DNA of 64,000 bases from Emergomyces orientalis (taxonomy: Eukaryota > Ascomycota > Eurotiomycetes > Onygenales > Ajellomycetaceae). The notes beneath the pieces were generated by a model that was not told where the DNA came from, searched no databases, and saw only the letters and a program-made list of their open reading frames with translations. The stretch covers positions 2,356,001-2,420,000 of the forward strand of contig MOWL01000067.1 in NCBI GenBank assembly GCA_002110485.1, written 5' to 3'. Shown in pieces: positions 12,513-23,002 of the stretch. The translations under genes and the position numbers were made by a program. Each line of letters opens with the position of its first letter. Position 1 is the stretch's first letter.

Positions 12513-13290
12513 GCACCATGAATGATGAAGAATGCAGAGCCCACGGCATCTCACTGCAGTGTTTGCGGATATATTTGATATCACGCGCTGTTATTCCCAC
12601 GAAATTTCGACCGTGATTGGCGGATCTATATTCCGGCCGACCTGCCAAACTTTCCTTCAGCGGCGCTGCTTGGAATTTTAAAGCTCTGGTTTGCTGTGGC
12701 AAAACCAAGGCATACAAACTGTTGCTGGGGCTGGACCGACTTATGTTTACTGATTTGCATATTGAATTTTACGCAATCTAATTTCACGACGTTTCTTTGG
12801 TTTCCGGGTTATTGCCCCAGTCATGTGCGCAGTTGATGTCCTTTCGCAAACAAAACATACTCGGCCAAATAATCACTTGTGTTTCTAGCCTAGCTCGTTT
12901 GCTCCTTTTTCTTATACGGATATGTCACTGATTGTAGGCTAAGTAGGGAGTTAACCAAAGCCTACGTCTATATATAATGCACAAAAAAACCGTTTTCGCT
13001 TCTCCAACTTGGTTCTCTATCTTCCGTTATCACCCACCTTCAAGGCATCCGATTTCCTAATAAAGTAAGCTCACACCAACTGCCTTGTTTATTCCTTTCC
13101 CACGCTCCTTGAACAACGAACTTACGATCATAAACCGATTTCAATCCACTTAATATATTTCCCGTCAAGCCATCCAATCAACCACGAGCTATCCCACTAC
13201 TGTGAGCTCAGAAAATACATTGCTACCGCTGCACCTCCGCGCGGCCTCTCTCACAGTCAATTCAAAATTGGGATACCAACAAAACCTAAA
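12513..13290. other. intergenic region upstream of the small Cys-rich gene
   Basis: No further ankyrin repeat or other gene is recognisable. It contains the TATA-like site at 12969 and a pyrimidine-rich leader at about 13000-13200. Confidence 0.5.
12969..12977 (+). promoter_or_regulatory. TATA-like element upstream of the small Cys-rich gene
   Basis: TATATATAA lies about 310 bp upstream of the ATG at 13291 and is followed by a C/T-rich leader, an arrangement common for fungal promoters. Motif seen directly; use is inferred. Confidence 0.4.
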
Positions 13291-13524
13291 ATGGGTCAAA
13301 CTTTCTCCTCTAATTCCAAGAATCGATCTTCTGATTCTAAGAATCGATCCTCAAATACCAAGGATCGATTGCCAAGCAACTCTACTTCTGCGTCTCAATC
13401 GAATTACTTACCCCCTGAATCGCGATACCGCTGGCGTTGCTGTATCTGCGCAGCCAGATACAATGGGATGGCGTGCGACATTTGTAATCATCAACTATGC
13501 CGTCGTTGTCCATCGTTGGATTAA
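13291..13524 (+). CDS. small putatively myristoylated Cys-rich (zinc-binding-like) protein
   Basis: A single-exon frame of 77 residues. It starts MGQTFSSNSKN: Gly at 2 and Ser at 6 fit an N-myristoylation signal. Residues about 8-28 are imperfect seven-residue repeats (SKNRSSD, SKNRSSN, TKDRLPS) encoded by a 21 bp tandem repeat. The C-terminal third is WRCCICAARYNGMACDICNHQLCRRC, with C-x2-C, C-x2-C and H-x2-C-x2-C spacing, like the short W-x-C-C-x-C...C-x2-C-x-H-x2-C-x2-C domain found in many small fungal hypothetical proteins. No function is known to me. A TATA element and pyrimidine-rich leader support transcription. A longer overlapping frame (13202-13675) lacks family features and I disfavour it. 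Confidence 0.55.
   Translation: MGQTFSSNSKNRSSDSKNRSSNTKDRLPSNSTSASQSNYLPPESRYRWRCCICAARYNGMACDICNHQLCRRCPSLD
13318..13374 (+). repeat. 21 bp imperfect tandem repeat inside the small Cys-rich gene
   Basis: Units start with AAGAATCGATC at 13318, AAGAATCGATC at 13339 and AAGGATCGATT at 13360. The 21 bp period keeps frame and gives the seven-residue peptide repeat. Confidence 0.8.
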
Positions 13525-14316
13525 ATACTGGTTTCGTCCCGGTTTCTTTTCTTGTTCTCCTTTGCGACATTTTCATGAGATGGTGGGGATGCCCTGGAAT
13601 TGCCACTGCTTGGAATTACCTCCATTATTTTTCCGTGGTGATATTAACCATGCTACATATGGCCTTATGAAATGACTTTTGACTTACATTTATTGTCAAT
13701 TCCATTGCTTCATAATTGTGATTTGCTTGAGTGTAATGTTAGCATTCGATTTGCTGCGGAATGTTCTGCTAATCAGGGTATAGTCAATGCCCTTTACATA
13801 TGCGTGTCTAAGAGCTTGAACTGCGCATAAACACTCCACAATTAAAACCATGTAGTTGAGTGCCTCATTGCAAATGGAAATAATGCGCTTATCATAACTG
13901 TTGCTTGGTTGTTGCTTGGTTGCAGAATATTGCTGTCACAGATTGTGGTTTATTTGATCAATTGCCTGGCGAGTGTCCGGTATTGCATTCTTGAACATCC
14001 TTCAAACTGGGGCTGATACAATTATCCAATCTCGAAATAATCTGGTAGCTCTGCAGTAATAGATGCTCCAATATTAATCCTGTTTTTTATTTTATTTCTC
14101 ATGCTGCTCGATACTGCTTCGCGGCTAATTAAGCGCTTGCTAGAGCTAACTTGCGGCTAGCCAGCCGATCTCCGCCGCCAAGCAAACACTCCCGCCCCCA
14201 ATATTAACTTCCGAACGCCGCCAACTCTTTAACTCTCACTACTCGGGCGGGATATCTACGAAATCCCCTCTAATACTCAACCCGGTGCTCACAGTTTCCC
14301 TCTTTCCGCGAAAATC
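13525..14316. other. intergenic region before vac1
   Basis: No gene seen. A short direct repeat of GTTGCTTGGTT lies near 13900-13922. The proximal 150 bp before the vac1 ATG is C-rich. Confidence 0.5.
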
Positions 14317-16642
14317 ATGCCGAAAAGGACTTTGGGAGGAGGCCGAGTGTTGGGCAGCGGAAGGTCTCTAACTCCTACTGCTCCGACACACTCGCGGCAA
14401 AAGCACTCCCGCATCCACTCTCCGTCACCTAGCAGTGTTTCCCTCAACTCTCAGGGTGCTGCCTCTCAGATATCAGCAGATACGCAGGATATAGTGTCTC
14501 GAATATCGCTAGAAAATGGAACTTCATCTATATCGCGGGCTGCGACGGCAGGAAGCTCCCGGCTCGCTTGCCCCATTTGCAACGAAGAGATGGTAAGTTT
14601 ACATCCGCTTTATTTTTGTGCTGGACAACAGTATTTGCGTCCATTTTATTTTATTTTAATTTTTGGAAAGGCGCATTATGATGCTGACTAGCTTCTCTCA
14701 GCTTACATTGCTGCAACTGAATAGGTAAGAATACACCAGCGATTGATTACATGCTGCGGGGGTTGGTCGCTAATGTTTGAGCTAGACACCTTGACGATAC
14801 ACACGCGAACCTCGAGGATGATCGGCAGGTTGAAGTGAAGGACTGGTTTCAGATACAAGTGGAAAAAGCTAAACGATTTCAGCCCTTAGCTGTCCTGAAC
14901 CAGAAACTAAAGGGCCTCGACGTCTTTGAATCAAACCACAATGCGGTGCTATCCGCTTCCGCCCCCACCCGCACCCCCTCAGGTCAAGCAGGCCCCGAGC
15001 CACCAAGGATACCGGACCCGGACGAAGTGGTCACAAGAGAACACTGGCAACCGCGTGGACTATATGATGTATGTTTGGAGCCAATGTGCCAGAAACGGCT
15101 TACGGTTACTACTGGTAGTGTCAACTGCCGCAAGTGCGGGAAACTGTTTTGCGAAGACCATACTATGTATCAAATGAAGCTGTCCAGATCTGCTCAACAT
15201 GAACCAATTCGCGGATTCTGGTGCAGGGTGTGTGAGACTTGTTACAAGTCGAGGGAAGGGTATAATAACCATAACGGTAAGCGCACAAGGTTTTCATGGG
15301 ATTGACGGTTTTGTCTAATCTGCTTAAAAAGGCCAGGAACGCGACCACAGCGCAGAATTTACCGAATTACGGAGGCAAAAAGTGGACAAGGCATTTTTGG
15401 AAGTCTCGCGGCTGGAAAAGCGGCTCACTCGACTTACTCAGCTGCTTTCAACTCTTCCCGCAGATCAGATCCAATCGGGAGCCAATAAACGATGGTCTAT
15501 AACGTGGCAGAATGATCACAGGAAAAAGCTTGAACAGTCCGTCGTCAGTTGGCAGGACGATGCAACTGTTCCAAGATGCCCATTCTGTCAACAAGATTTT
15601 ACTAGTTACACGTTTCGTAGGCATCATTGTCGAACATGTGGGAGGGTGGTCTGCGGCGATCCAGTAACAGGATGCTCTTCCGAAATCGGCTTGGAAATCT
15701 CTCCAAGTATGTTTACTCATGCCAGCTTCGTTTCCCTTGTGCTGATCAGTAGCAGACCCTCAAGTTTCAGAGAAACCGACAACTACCAACGAAAAAATCA
15801 GCATTGACATTCGTCTTTGTAAAGAGTGTAAATCTACTATATTTGACCGAAGAGATGTTGCTCAGGACCTCCTCAAAGAACCCCCCGATCTTCGTGCATA
15901 TAAGAATCTGGTACAATTCGAGAAAGGCATTCGATTGCTGCTACCGAGATTCCAGAAATTGCTTTCCGCACTACAGTCAGTTTAACAAACCACTTCAAAC
16001 CCTCCACAATGTTCTCATCACTAACATTCCCGATGCAGAGACCCAGAGAAAACCCCTTCCTCCACCCAGCTTACCGATGCCTCTAAGGTCCGTAGGCGTC
16101 TGATGGATTCCTTCGCTCAATATGACATTGCCGCTAGACGAATCCGCGACCTCCCCACACAATCTCCAACACAAGCCAAATTACAAAAAGCCATCTACCA
16201 TCAAGCCACAAATTTCCTGCATCTCCACATGCTCCCGCTAAAGTCACTCCCCAAAGTCCTAAAACACGCCACCCCTCACGGGAGCAAACTTCCACTTAAT
16301 ACCAACGCCGGAATAACGAACGGCGGTACCAGCGCTCTCGCCGCTATAAAATACGGCAACCAAGAGAGGGCAAACAGCACTACTAGTCTAGCTAGCGATA
16401 ATAGCAGTGCAATTTCCGCGCTTGAAACTGAAGAAAAATCCCTCCGGGAACGCCTCATCGTGCTTGAGGAACAAAAGTTCTTTGTCACTGAGATGATCGC
16501 GGATGCAAACCGCAGACGCAAATACGACGAGGCTAGCAGCCTTGCTCAAAATGCCGAGGATCTCAGTAAAGAGATTGATCGTGTTAATGGAATGATTGGA
16601 CAGTTGGACTTTGAAGGACTCTATTCCAGTCAACTTACGTGA
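14317..16642 (+). CDS. pep7: FYVE zinc-finger protein Vac1/Pep7 (Rabenosyn-5-like)
   Basis: Inferred exons 14317-14592, 14702-14724 (23 nt), 14786-15276, 15332-15706, 15753-15975 and 16039-16642 give about 663 residues. Vac1/Pep7 binds PI3P and Rab5/Vps21-type GTPases and works with Vps45 and a syntaxin in Golgi-to-endosome vesicle docking for vacuolar protein sorting. Seen in order: an N-terminal C2H2-like finger (CPICNEEM then LNRHLDDTH, created across the micro-exon); a first FYVE-like finger (CRKCGKLFCEDHT, CRVCETC); a second FYVE domain carrying the PI3P motif RRHHCR (CPFCQQDFTSYTFRRHHCRTCG), completed by CKEC two exons on; and a C-terminal coiled coil ending in a Rab-binding-like NPF-free segment. 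The exon 5 acceptor is a TAGCAG tandem, allowing one residue more or less. All junctions keep frame. Confidence 0.9.
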
Positions 16643-17885
16643 ATCGAAACCGCACCTCGAATTTTACTTACGAAAATGGTGTGCGTTTTATGCCTAGTTT
16701 CCGCTTTACACTTCGAAACTTATCAAATATTCTTCCGTCTTAAGTGGATGACCTAGATTTATATCAGTTCAAGTTTCATCTGTATATAAACACTTTCCCA
16801 AACCAACTTATACAGTACTATTGGCCTATACCCCGACTTCTCCACCCCACCGATCCTATTTGGTTCCCAACCCCAGCCAACCTCGTCCCTTACCTTTCCG
16901 AAAATTAACCACACGACGCGATGCAGCAACATTTCTTATTTCTGAGTTTTATTTTATCTGCAGCACAATTCCAGCACATCATCAGAGCGATGGTTTCCTT
17001 TGCTGACTTAGCCTTTCTGTCTTACTTTATATTAATTTTTCTATTTTTTTTCTTGCCATCATACGATGAGGTGTCCTGTGAGTTTATACCTCCTTTTGGC
17101 TTCTTATTCCCTTTTACGTTGCAGGGGTAACCTATTCCTTTGAAGGGGTATGAAGGTGTTCTTATTTCTTCTACTTTTTGGAAAAGGTGGCTAGTTATTG
17201 CTTGTCACATCTTTTTTGCCTTATCTTCTGTTTTGGGTTTATGAACGGAGGGCGGGGATACCTGTAGGTGTTATAATGTGTATTTGATTCCGCTTATATA
17301 TGCACATCATGCGCTTAATGTGAAGGCACATTAATTTCTGTAGTATTAATATTGTCTTTATCAGATAATGTGATTGGTATAGTGTGCATGAGAGAGCTCT
17401 TGGTGCTAAGGGGTACCTTTTGGGGTTCCTAGGCTTGTGGGACGTATCCCTCACTGGGGTGTTCCGTAACGGACTCAGCGTGCTCAGTGTGCATGTAACC
17501 ACCGCCTCCGCGCCCCGTTCTCCCCGAAACATGTATTGACAAATACACCAAGATGAAAAAGAAACTGAGGATAAAAGCCAAAACAAGCGAATCATGATAT
17601 ATGCACACTCAGAGGTGATAAAAGCAAAATAGTAGAATCACGGTAATGCAGGAGGGACAGTCAAGAATGGGAAAGCCACGTTATACTCACAAATTGAGAT
17701 ACGTACGGGTATAGTGGCAGGGCATATAACAAATAACAGAATAGCCGGAGCGACAAACTCATTCAAATCCCCCTCGGAAAGGACTAGAAAACTTACGCAG
17801 TCAAATCCCGCTCAAATTACGCGGGCTCTCTAGCCAGGCATGGGAGGTCGGGAGAGGGTTAGCGGAGTAGGGCGGTGAGTCAAGA
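16643..17885. other. convergent 3' region vac1 / yvc1
   Basis: A T-rich region between two convergent genes, containing presumably the 3' UTRs. Short open frames here (up to 118 codons on the minus strand) show no family features. Confidence 0.5.
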
Positions 17886-20283
17886 TCATGCTGGTGGTTC
17901 TCCTGTTGTGTTTCCTTCCGCCTCTGCTGCCCCCTCATCCTCCCCGTTAACCACATCCGTATCCCCTCCATTCCCATCGCCACTACTCCCTTCGCCCGCG
18001 CCCACCTCGTCAACCCCATTAACAACGGCCCCGCTACCACCCCCTCCCCTGCCCCCTTCCACCTCCTCCTTCAATCTCTTAACCAATCCCATTAACTCCA
18101 CAACCTGCCCTTTCAACTCCCTAACCTCCAAAACACACGGATCAACCTCAACATTCGGCTTCGTCTCCGCAACCTTCAAATCCCAATTTTCCGCTTGGAA
18201 ATCAATATGCATATCCTGCGCTGCTTCTTCCCATTCCTCAAGTACGTCGTCATCTTCTTCGCCCAGGCGGCGGTTGAGGCGGATACGCCGTGCATTTAGC
18301 GTCTCGACGAGGGCTGTGATGAGGAGTAAGGGGGAGTAGATTATGCCCATTACGTAGTGGTTTAGGCGCTCGTAGCGGGCTGTAGGGAGCCACCATTCGA
18401 AGGGGAGAATGAGGAGGAAGATTTCGATCAAGTTGAAAGCTAACGTTGTGTGTTAGGAGGAGAAATGATAATCATTCGATTTAAGTTTAGGCAGGTTAAA
18501 GGGGAAATCGGAGGGAAACATACGAGCTATGAAGACGTTTTCATCTGGGGCGCGGACGAATTGCAAGGTTCTGTGTGCAAATAGGGCCATGTATTCGTCT
18601 ATAGCGTTGCCGGTGATATCTTCATATGCGCTGTTGTAGAGAGCAATGAGGATGTTCAGGAGAACTGGATGGATGGTGGTTAGATCTGTGCCTGCATGAC
18701 CAAAGACGATGTGGTGTGAGGGATTCAAGAGGGCGACTTACTAACCATCACCACGAAGGTGAACAAGTAATACAGCAGAATACCAAAAGGGGCGGAGAAT
18801 TCTTGGAAGACACCAAAATCTGGACTCTGCATGACACTGTTTGCCATTCCCTGAAGAATAATCGAAGGTGTCATGGCGTTCTGGGGATCAGCTTGGTCCA
18901 TCCCCATGAACCCTTGCAGGAATCCAATGATGACGACCCCCAAAAGGGCAAAGAATATCAAACTCTCCTTCATCATGACCTTCAAGACCACGAGCATGGC
19001 ACCGAAGAAGCGGAATGTGTCCAGGTACAGCAGTATCCTGCCCCAGAACATTGGGGCGGAGAAGGCCAGGAAGTTATAGCTGAGCGCATTGTACCTGATT
19101 CTCTCAGCATCGCCGCTATCGGGCGACTGTGTGAGAGCGACGATACGTAGGACGAAGGATGCGATAAGCAAGATGTAGAGAGTGGAGTTGAAGGCGTTCC
19201 AAAATCCAAAGTAGAAACGTCCTACTTTCCAAAACTTGGTAAACTCATCACATACAAAACCCAGTGTCATGATGTAAAGCAGTCCTTCCACGACATCAAG
19301 GTCACCTGATGGATTGATCGTGTTTATAACAATAGTATATAAGACCAGATACAGTAGAGAGAAGAATATCTGCACCGTATTCTGATAGATTGGAGCCCTC
19401 AGTCTATCAGGGTTGACATGTGACCAGTATTGGGTGTTGACTCGTTCTGGGTATTCGATGAAAGTGGAAGGGTCTTTGTCGTCCTGGCACAGCCAACCGT
19501 GCCAGAGATACTTGATGCATTTCTGGTACCCAGAGGACCCAATTACTCGCAACGCATGCAGATCAACGGCCCGTTCAATGGCATTGACTGGAACGGTGTT
19601 TGCTCCATCAATAAACATCGAGTAGCGCTTCAAGAGTACCTCTTGCATTAGGTAGTCTTGGTTGTCTTCAGCTTCGATTCTGCGCAATATCAATAAAAAA
19701 TAAATGGTCTAAACGCAATGCGAGCGGAAGTTAAGAGCTCAAAACGTACATCCTCTTCGCAAGCACCTCACACGTCACAGCCCTCAGCTCATGGAGCTCT
19801 GAATCCCACAGCTCAGCCAACGCTTGCAGCCTGAACCATCGCAGACAGACAAGCAGGCAGTATACCACACATGCCTTGTTCTCCTCACCACCCGCTTCAC
19901 GAGCTGTCTGGATCACAGCTTTAGTGATAATGTTGCTATTGGCTTTGGTCACAGCGTCCTCTTCGAGCTCGCAGGAGATAACTTGTTCGATCTGATACTT
20001 CAAGCGGAGGGCGACTTTGGTGACCTCTTTGGCGGGCAATGCTGGTGGGAGGGCTTCATTGCGTCGCACGGGGAGCACTATTTACAGCTTGTTGTCAACA
20101 TTATATTTTGCATGTACAGAATACATGTTTCACCAAATGAAAAAAATGAAATAGAGTTGTTTATAGCAATTGAGGTAGCTCTGTAGGTGCCAGGGGAAAG
20201 CACTCACATCTCCGCCCTTCATGGAGCTGGCGATGAGTTCGACGGCGATCGTCAGAGCCAAACAGACTTGACCACCGCACCAT
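17886..20283 (-). CDS. yvc1: vacuolar TRP-type cation channel Yvc1 (TRPY)
   Basis: Inferred exons 20283-20208, 20077-19750, 19679-18742, 18664-18524 and 18439-17886 encode 678 residues, close to yeast Yvc1. TRPY channels release calcium from the vacuole in response to stretch and osmotic shock. The N-terminal cytosolic domain (LRLKYQIEQVISCELEED) is followed by a series of membrane segments (from about QIFFSLLYLVLYTIVI), the pore region (FGVFQEFSAPFGILLYYLFTFVVM) and the conserved inner helix VILLNILIALYNSAYEDI, formed exactly across an intron. The tail IEIFLLILPFEWW is typical; it then carries an acidic EEDDD cluster, known in yeast to bind calcium, and a coiled-coil, Gly/Glu-rich end. The N-terminal exon is short and its ATG is the least certain part. 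Confidence 0.92.
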
Positions 20284-21053
20284 TTTGAGCAGTTATCGCA
20301 GAGATATGGCTTGGAAATAGAAATTGAAGATGGGTATGTTTACTGTTGAGGAACAAAAGAGGTAAGATAACAACAGTCCTCCTCAATGAGCAGCCATATT
20401 GATCACTCAGTCATGGCTGGTGAGATGTGGAGGAGATCCAGTTCAGTTTGGGGGGGAGTTTGGTTGGTTGGAAGCTTTAGCCCAACAGTGGTAGTTTGCG
20501 GGGATTGGATCTAGCGTCGATCCACACCCAGATATGCTTAGCTTCACCAACTAACACCGACAAAAGAAGAAACATTTGACTCTTAAGACATGGTAAGGAG
20601 AGTTGCAGCCAGCCACCACAATGGAGAGATATGGTTCGTTATTTGTCGGCTCAATTCGCCACTGGGCTTGGTATCAATCCGCGCATCTCCATCCTTGATA
20701 GTTGACGATGTCGGTGTAATATTTATGCGAATAGACTAAACCATTCCAAGGTTATTACGTAGGTTGTTGGTCTTGAGCTGCAGCAAGGCACGTCTGTTGG
20801 ATAATTCACTGCCAAAAGAACTACGGCTTTTGGAGTATGTCAATGAAATCATTAGTTACACGCATAATGCACAAATGGAAGCTGTCCTGATATATTTTAT
20901 CTACCGCTATCTCCCTTTAAAAACATCACAAACAAGCCTGGTCATCAATCTCGTAGACTCGTGGGCCAGAAGCTTTTGGAAATAAATATAAAAAGGAAAA
21001 GAAATAGAGAAAAGGAGGACATAAACAAAGGAACAGATTTTTCTTTCGTAGAA
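20284..21053. other. yvc1 upstream region and eIF2-alpha 3' flank
   Basis: No gene seen in about 770 bp; it contains the yvc1 promoter and the 3' UTR of the eIF2-alpha gene. Confidence 0.5.
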
Positions 21054-22240
21054 TTACGCATCAACGATGCCCTCGTCGCTCTCGCTCATATCTTCATCTC
21101 CGCTGACTTCCTGGTTCTCCCGCTCCCTCTTGTCCATCAGAGCTTGCAATTCCGCCTCATCGTGCTCAGTAACAGCCTTGGGCGCCATCTTGACCACGCA
21201 CCCCCCTCCAGAAGCCCGGATTTTTGCGTCGATACTTTTAATAGCCTCCTCCAGCACTGCGATCCCATGACTCTTGTCCAAACAGTGGCTGGTCAGCACG
21301 TATAGCGGTGGAGACACAAGCTTAACCTTGACCTGCGCATCTTGGGTGTTATTTGATTCCGCAGTCCGTAGAGCATCCTTCACGGCATCGATCCCATCAT
21401 AGCCGAAACAGGTGACCTCGACGTCCGCACGGACTTTGGTAGGATGCGGGGTGAGCTTCTTGCTGATGTAGTTTTGGAGTTCGTCCTTGACCACCTGACT
21501 CGGGAATGTCACGTCATCCCACACACTCGGGTTTCTGCACAGTAGTTTAATTTTGGTTTTGGTTAGCCACATGCGCTAATAGTAAAATTCAAAAAACACA
21601 AGATCTCCAATTGGACAGAAACCATACGTGATGGAAAGTTTGAAGGCATCGATAGAATGACCAAATTTCTTGTTCAGTGGCCAGCCGATCTGCGAATAGA
21701 GCGTTTCCATGGGGGTCTTGGTCTTTTCTGCAACGTGGCGCATGATAGAGTGAACGAGTTTGCCCTTGTTGTACCGTTCTTCGCACTTGACAACATCGTC
21801 GGGGGATACTCTTCGTTTCGACAGATCGATATAACCTGTTTCGCAATGTTGTGCACAAGTATTAGCCCCCAAAATCCCCTGAAGCCATGAAGAGCCCAAG
21901 GACTTGGCTGTGGCATACCCTTCTCTTTATCGACACGAAGCACGACCACGACCTCATTCCTTCCCACTCGAATAAGCTTTTGTATACTTCTGATACGTCT
22001 TCTCGACAGCTCTGAAAGCAATATCATTCCATCGATATTGTCGTATTCCAGCAGTTTGACGTATGCGCCCATCTCTGCAATCTGTTTGGCGGGGTACATT
22101 CCAGTTAGATCAAGATCCACAATATCGCATGTGGCTGCAGGTTATCTTCTTTTGAGCCATACCTGCTTCACGTTCACCATCACAAAGCTATCAATTTCCG
22201 GGTACTTCTCCTCATAGAAGCGGCAGTTTGTTAACGACAT
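21054..22240 (-). CDS. sui2: translation initiation factor eIF2 alpha subunit
   Basis: Inferred exons 22240-22163, 22081-21919, 21835-21628 and 21534-21054 give 309 residues (yeast Sui2 has 304). eIF2 delivers initiator Met-tRNA to the small ribosomal subunit. The start MSLTNCRFYEEKYPEIDSFV, the S1 domain and the kinase loop LLSELSRRRIRS are present; the Gcn2/PKR-family target serine is S52 counting Met (Ser51 by convention). The central helical region (FGHSIDAFKLSIT|NPSVWDDV) and the alpha/beta C-terminal domain (EVTCFGYDGIDAVKDAL, LVSPPLYVLTSHCLDK) follow, ending in an acidic tail. All three introns restore frame and family consensus. It shares a divergent region with the SulP gene. Confidence 0.97.
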
Positions 22241-23002
22241 GGTGGGCGGAGGGTGCCTATCGCAGGCGAGCGGACTTTGTGGGGAGGGTAGATAAATTGC
22301 GCTCTCTTGGATGTCTGGCCAAAGGGGGTAGCCCAGAATAGCGAGATTAGACGGTATAGGAGTTTTTATCCGTTCTCAACAGACACCATAAAAATAGGAG
22401 TATGGTGCTGCTGTGCTTTGCAATCTGGCGACCTCTACTGTGACAATTGACGCAGTGACTCTCGCCGAGTTTTTGTGGCCGCAAAAGAGAGCGAATATTC
22501 AGGTCATGTGACTGCTTACGTCATCTGCCGCTTCTCGGCCATCTTCCAACGATTCTGCCGTTTGATGCTGGATATCCCCGACAACAACCTCCTGGCAGCG
22601 AGGATGATATTGAGCGATCAGAATAGGTTTATCCAACTTATTAACTATATCTCTCTTTTTACTGAAAATGTAGAGCTCTACCTGTGGCGGATAATACTCC
22701 CTCTGACCTAACTGCGCCCAATGAATTTCACAGCAATCTGGAATCTGGTTTCAAGCTAAAGCTAGAGTAACCTCGCCCCTTGAAAGTAGTCCAATTCGAG
22801 CTCCGCAAGGCACCACGTCCCGCTCACTAGCCGAGCTGCAGGGCATTGTTATCAGTGCTATTACTCTTATGTATCCACGAACAGGGTCTTCCATATCTCA
22901 TACTTCCTCCAACAGTTCTACTGACACGCAAAATTCGGGCCATTAGCAAATCGACTAGAGTCCGCCCGCTAGGGGAATTTGACGTCCAAGTCTGGGAAAA
23001 CC
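22241..23002. other. divergent promoter region eIF2-alpha / SulP transporter
   Basis: About 760 bp between two divergent starts. Short open frames on either strand (for example 22475-22711) have no recognisable content. Confidence 0.5.

Noticed and set aside
13202..13675. 157-codon plus-strand frame over the small Cys-rich gene
   Set aside because: It lacks an ATG at its beginning and gives no recognisable domain, whereas the other frame yields a compact C/H-spaced module.
13890..13925. GTTGCTTGGTT direct repeat as a possible target-site duplication
   Set aside because: The two copies are nearly adjacent with nothing inserted between them.
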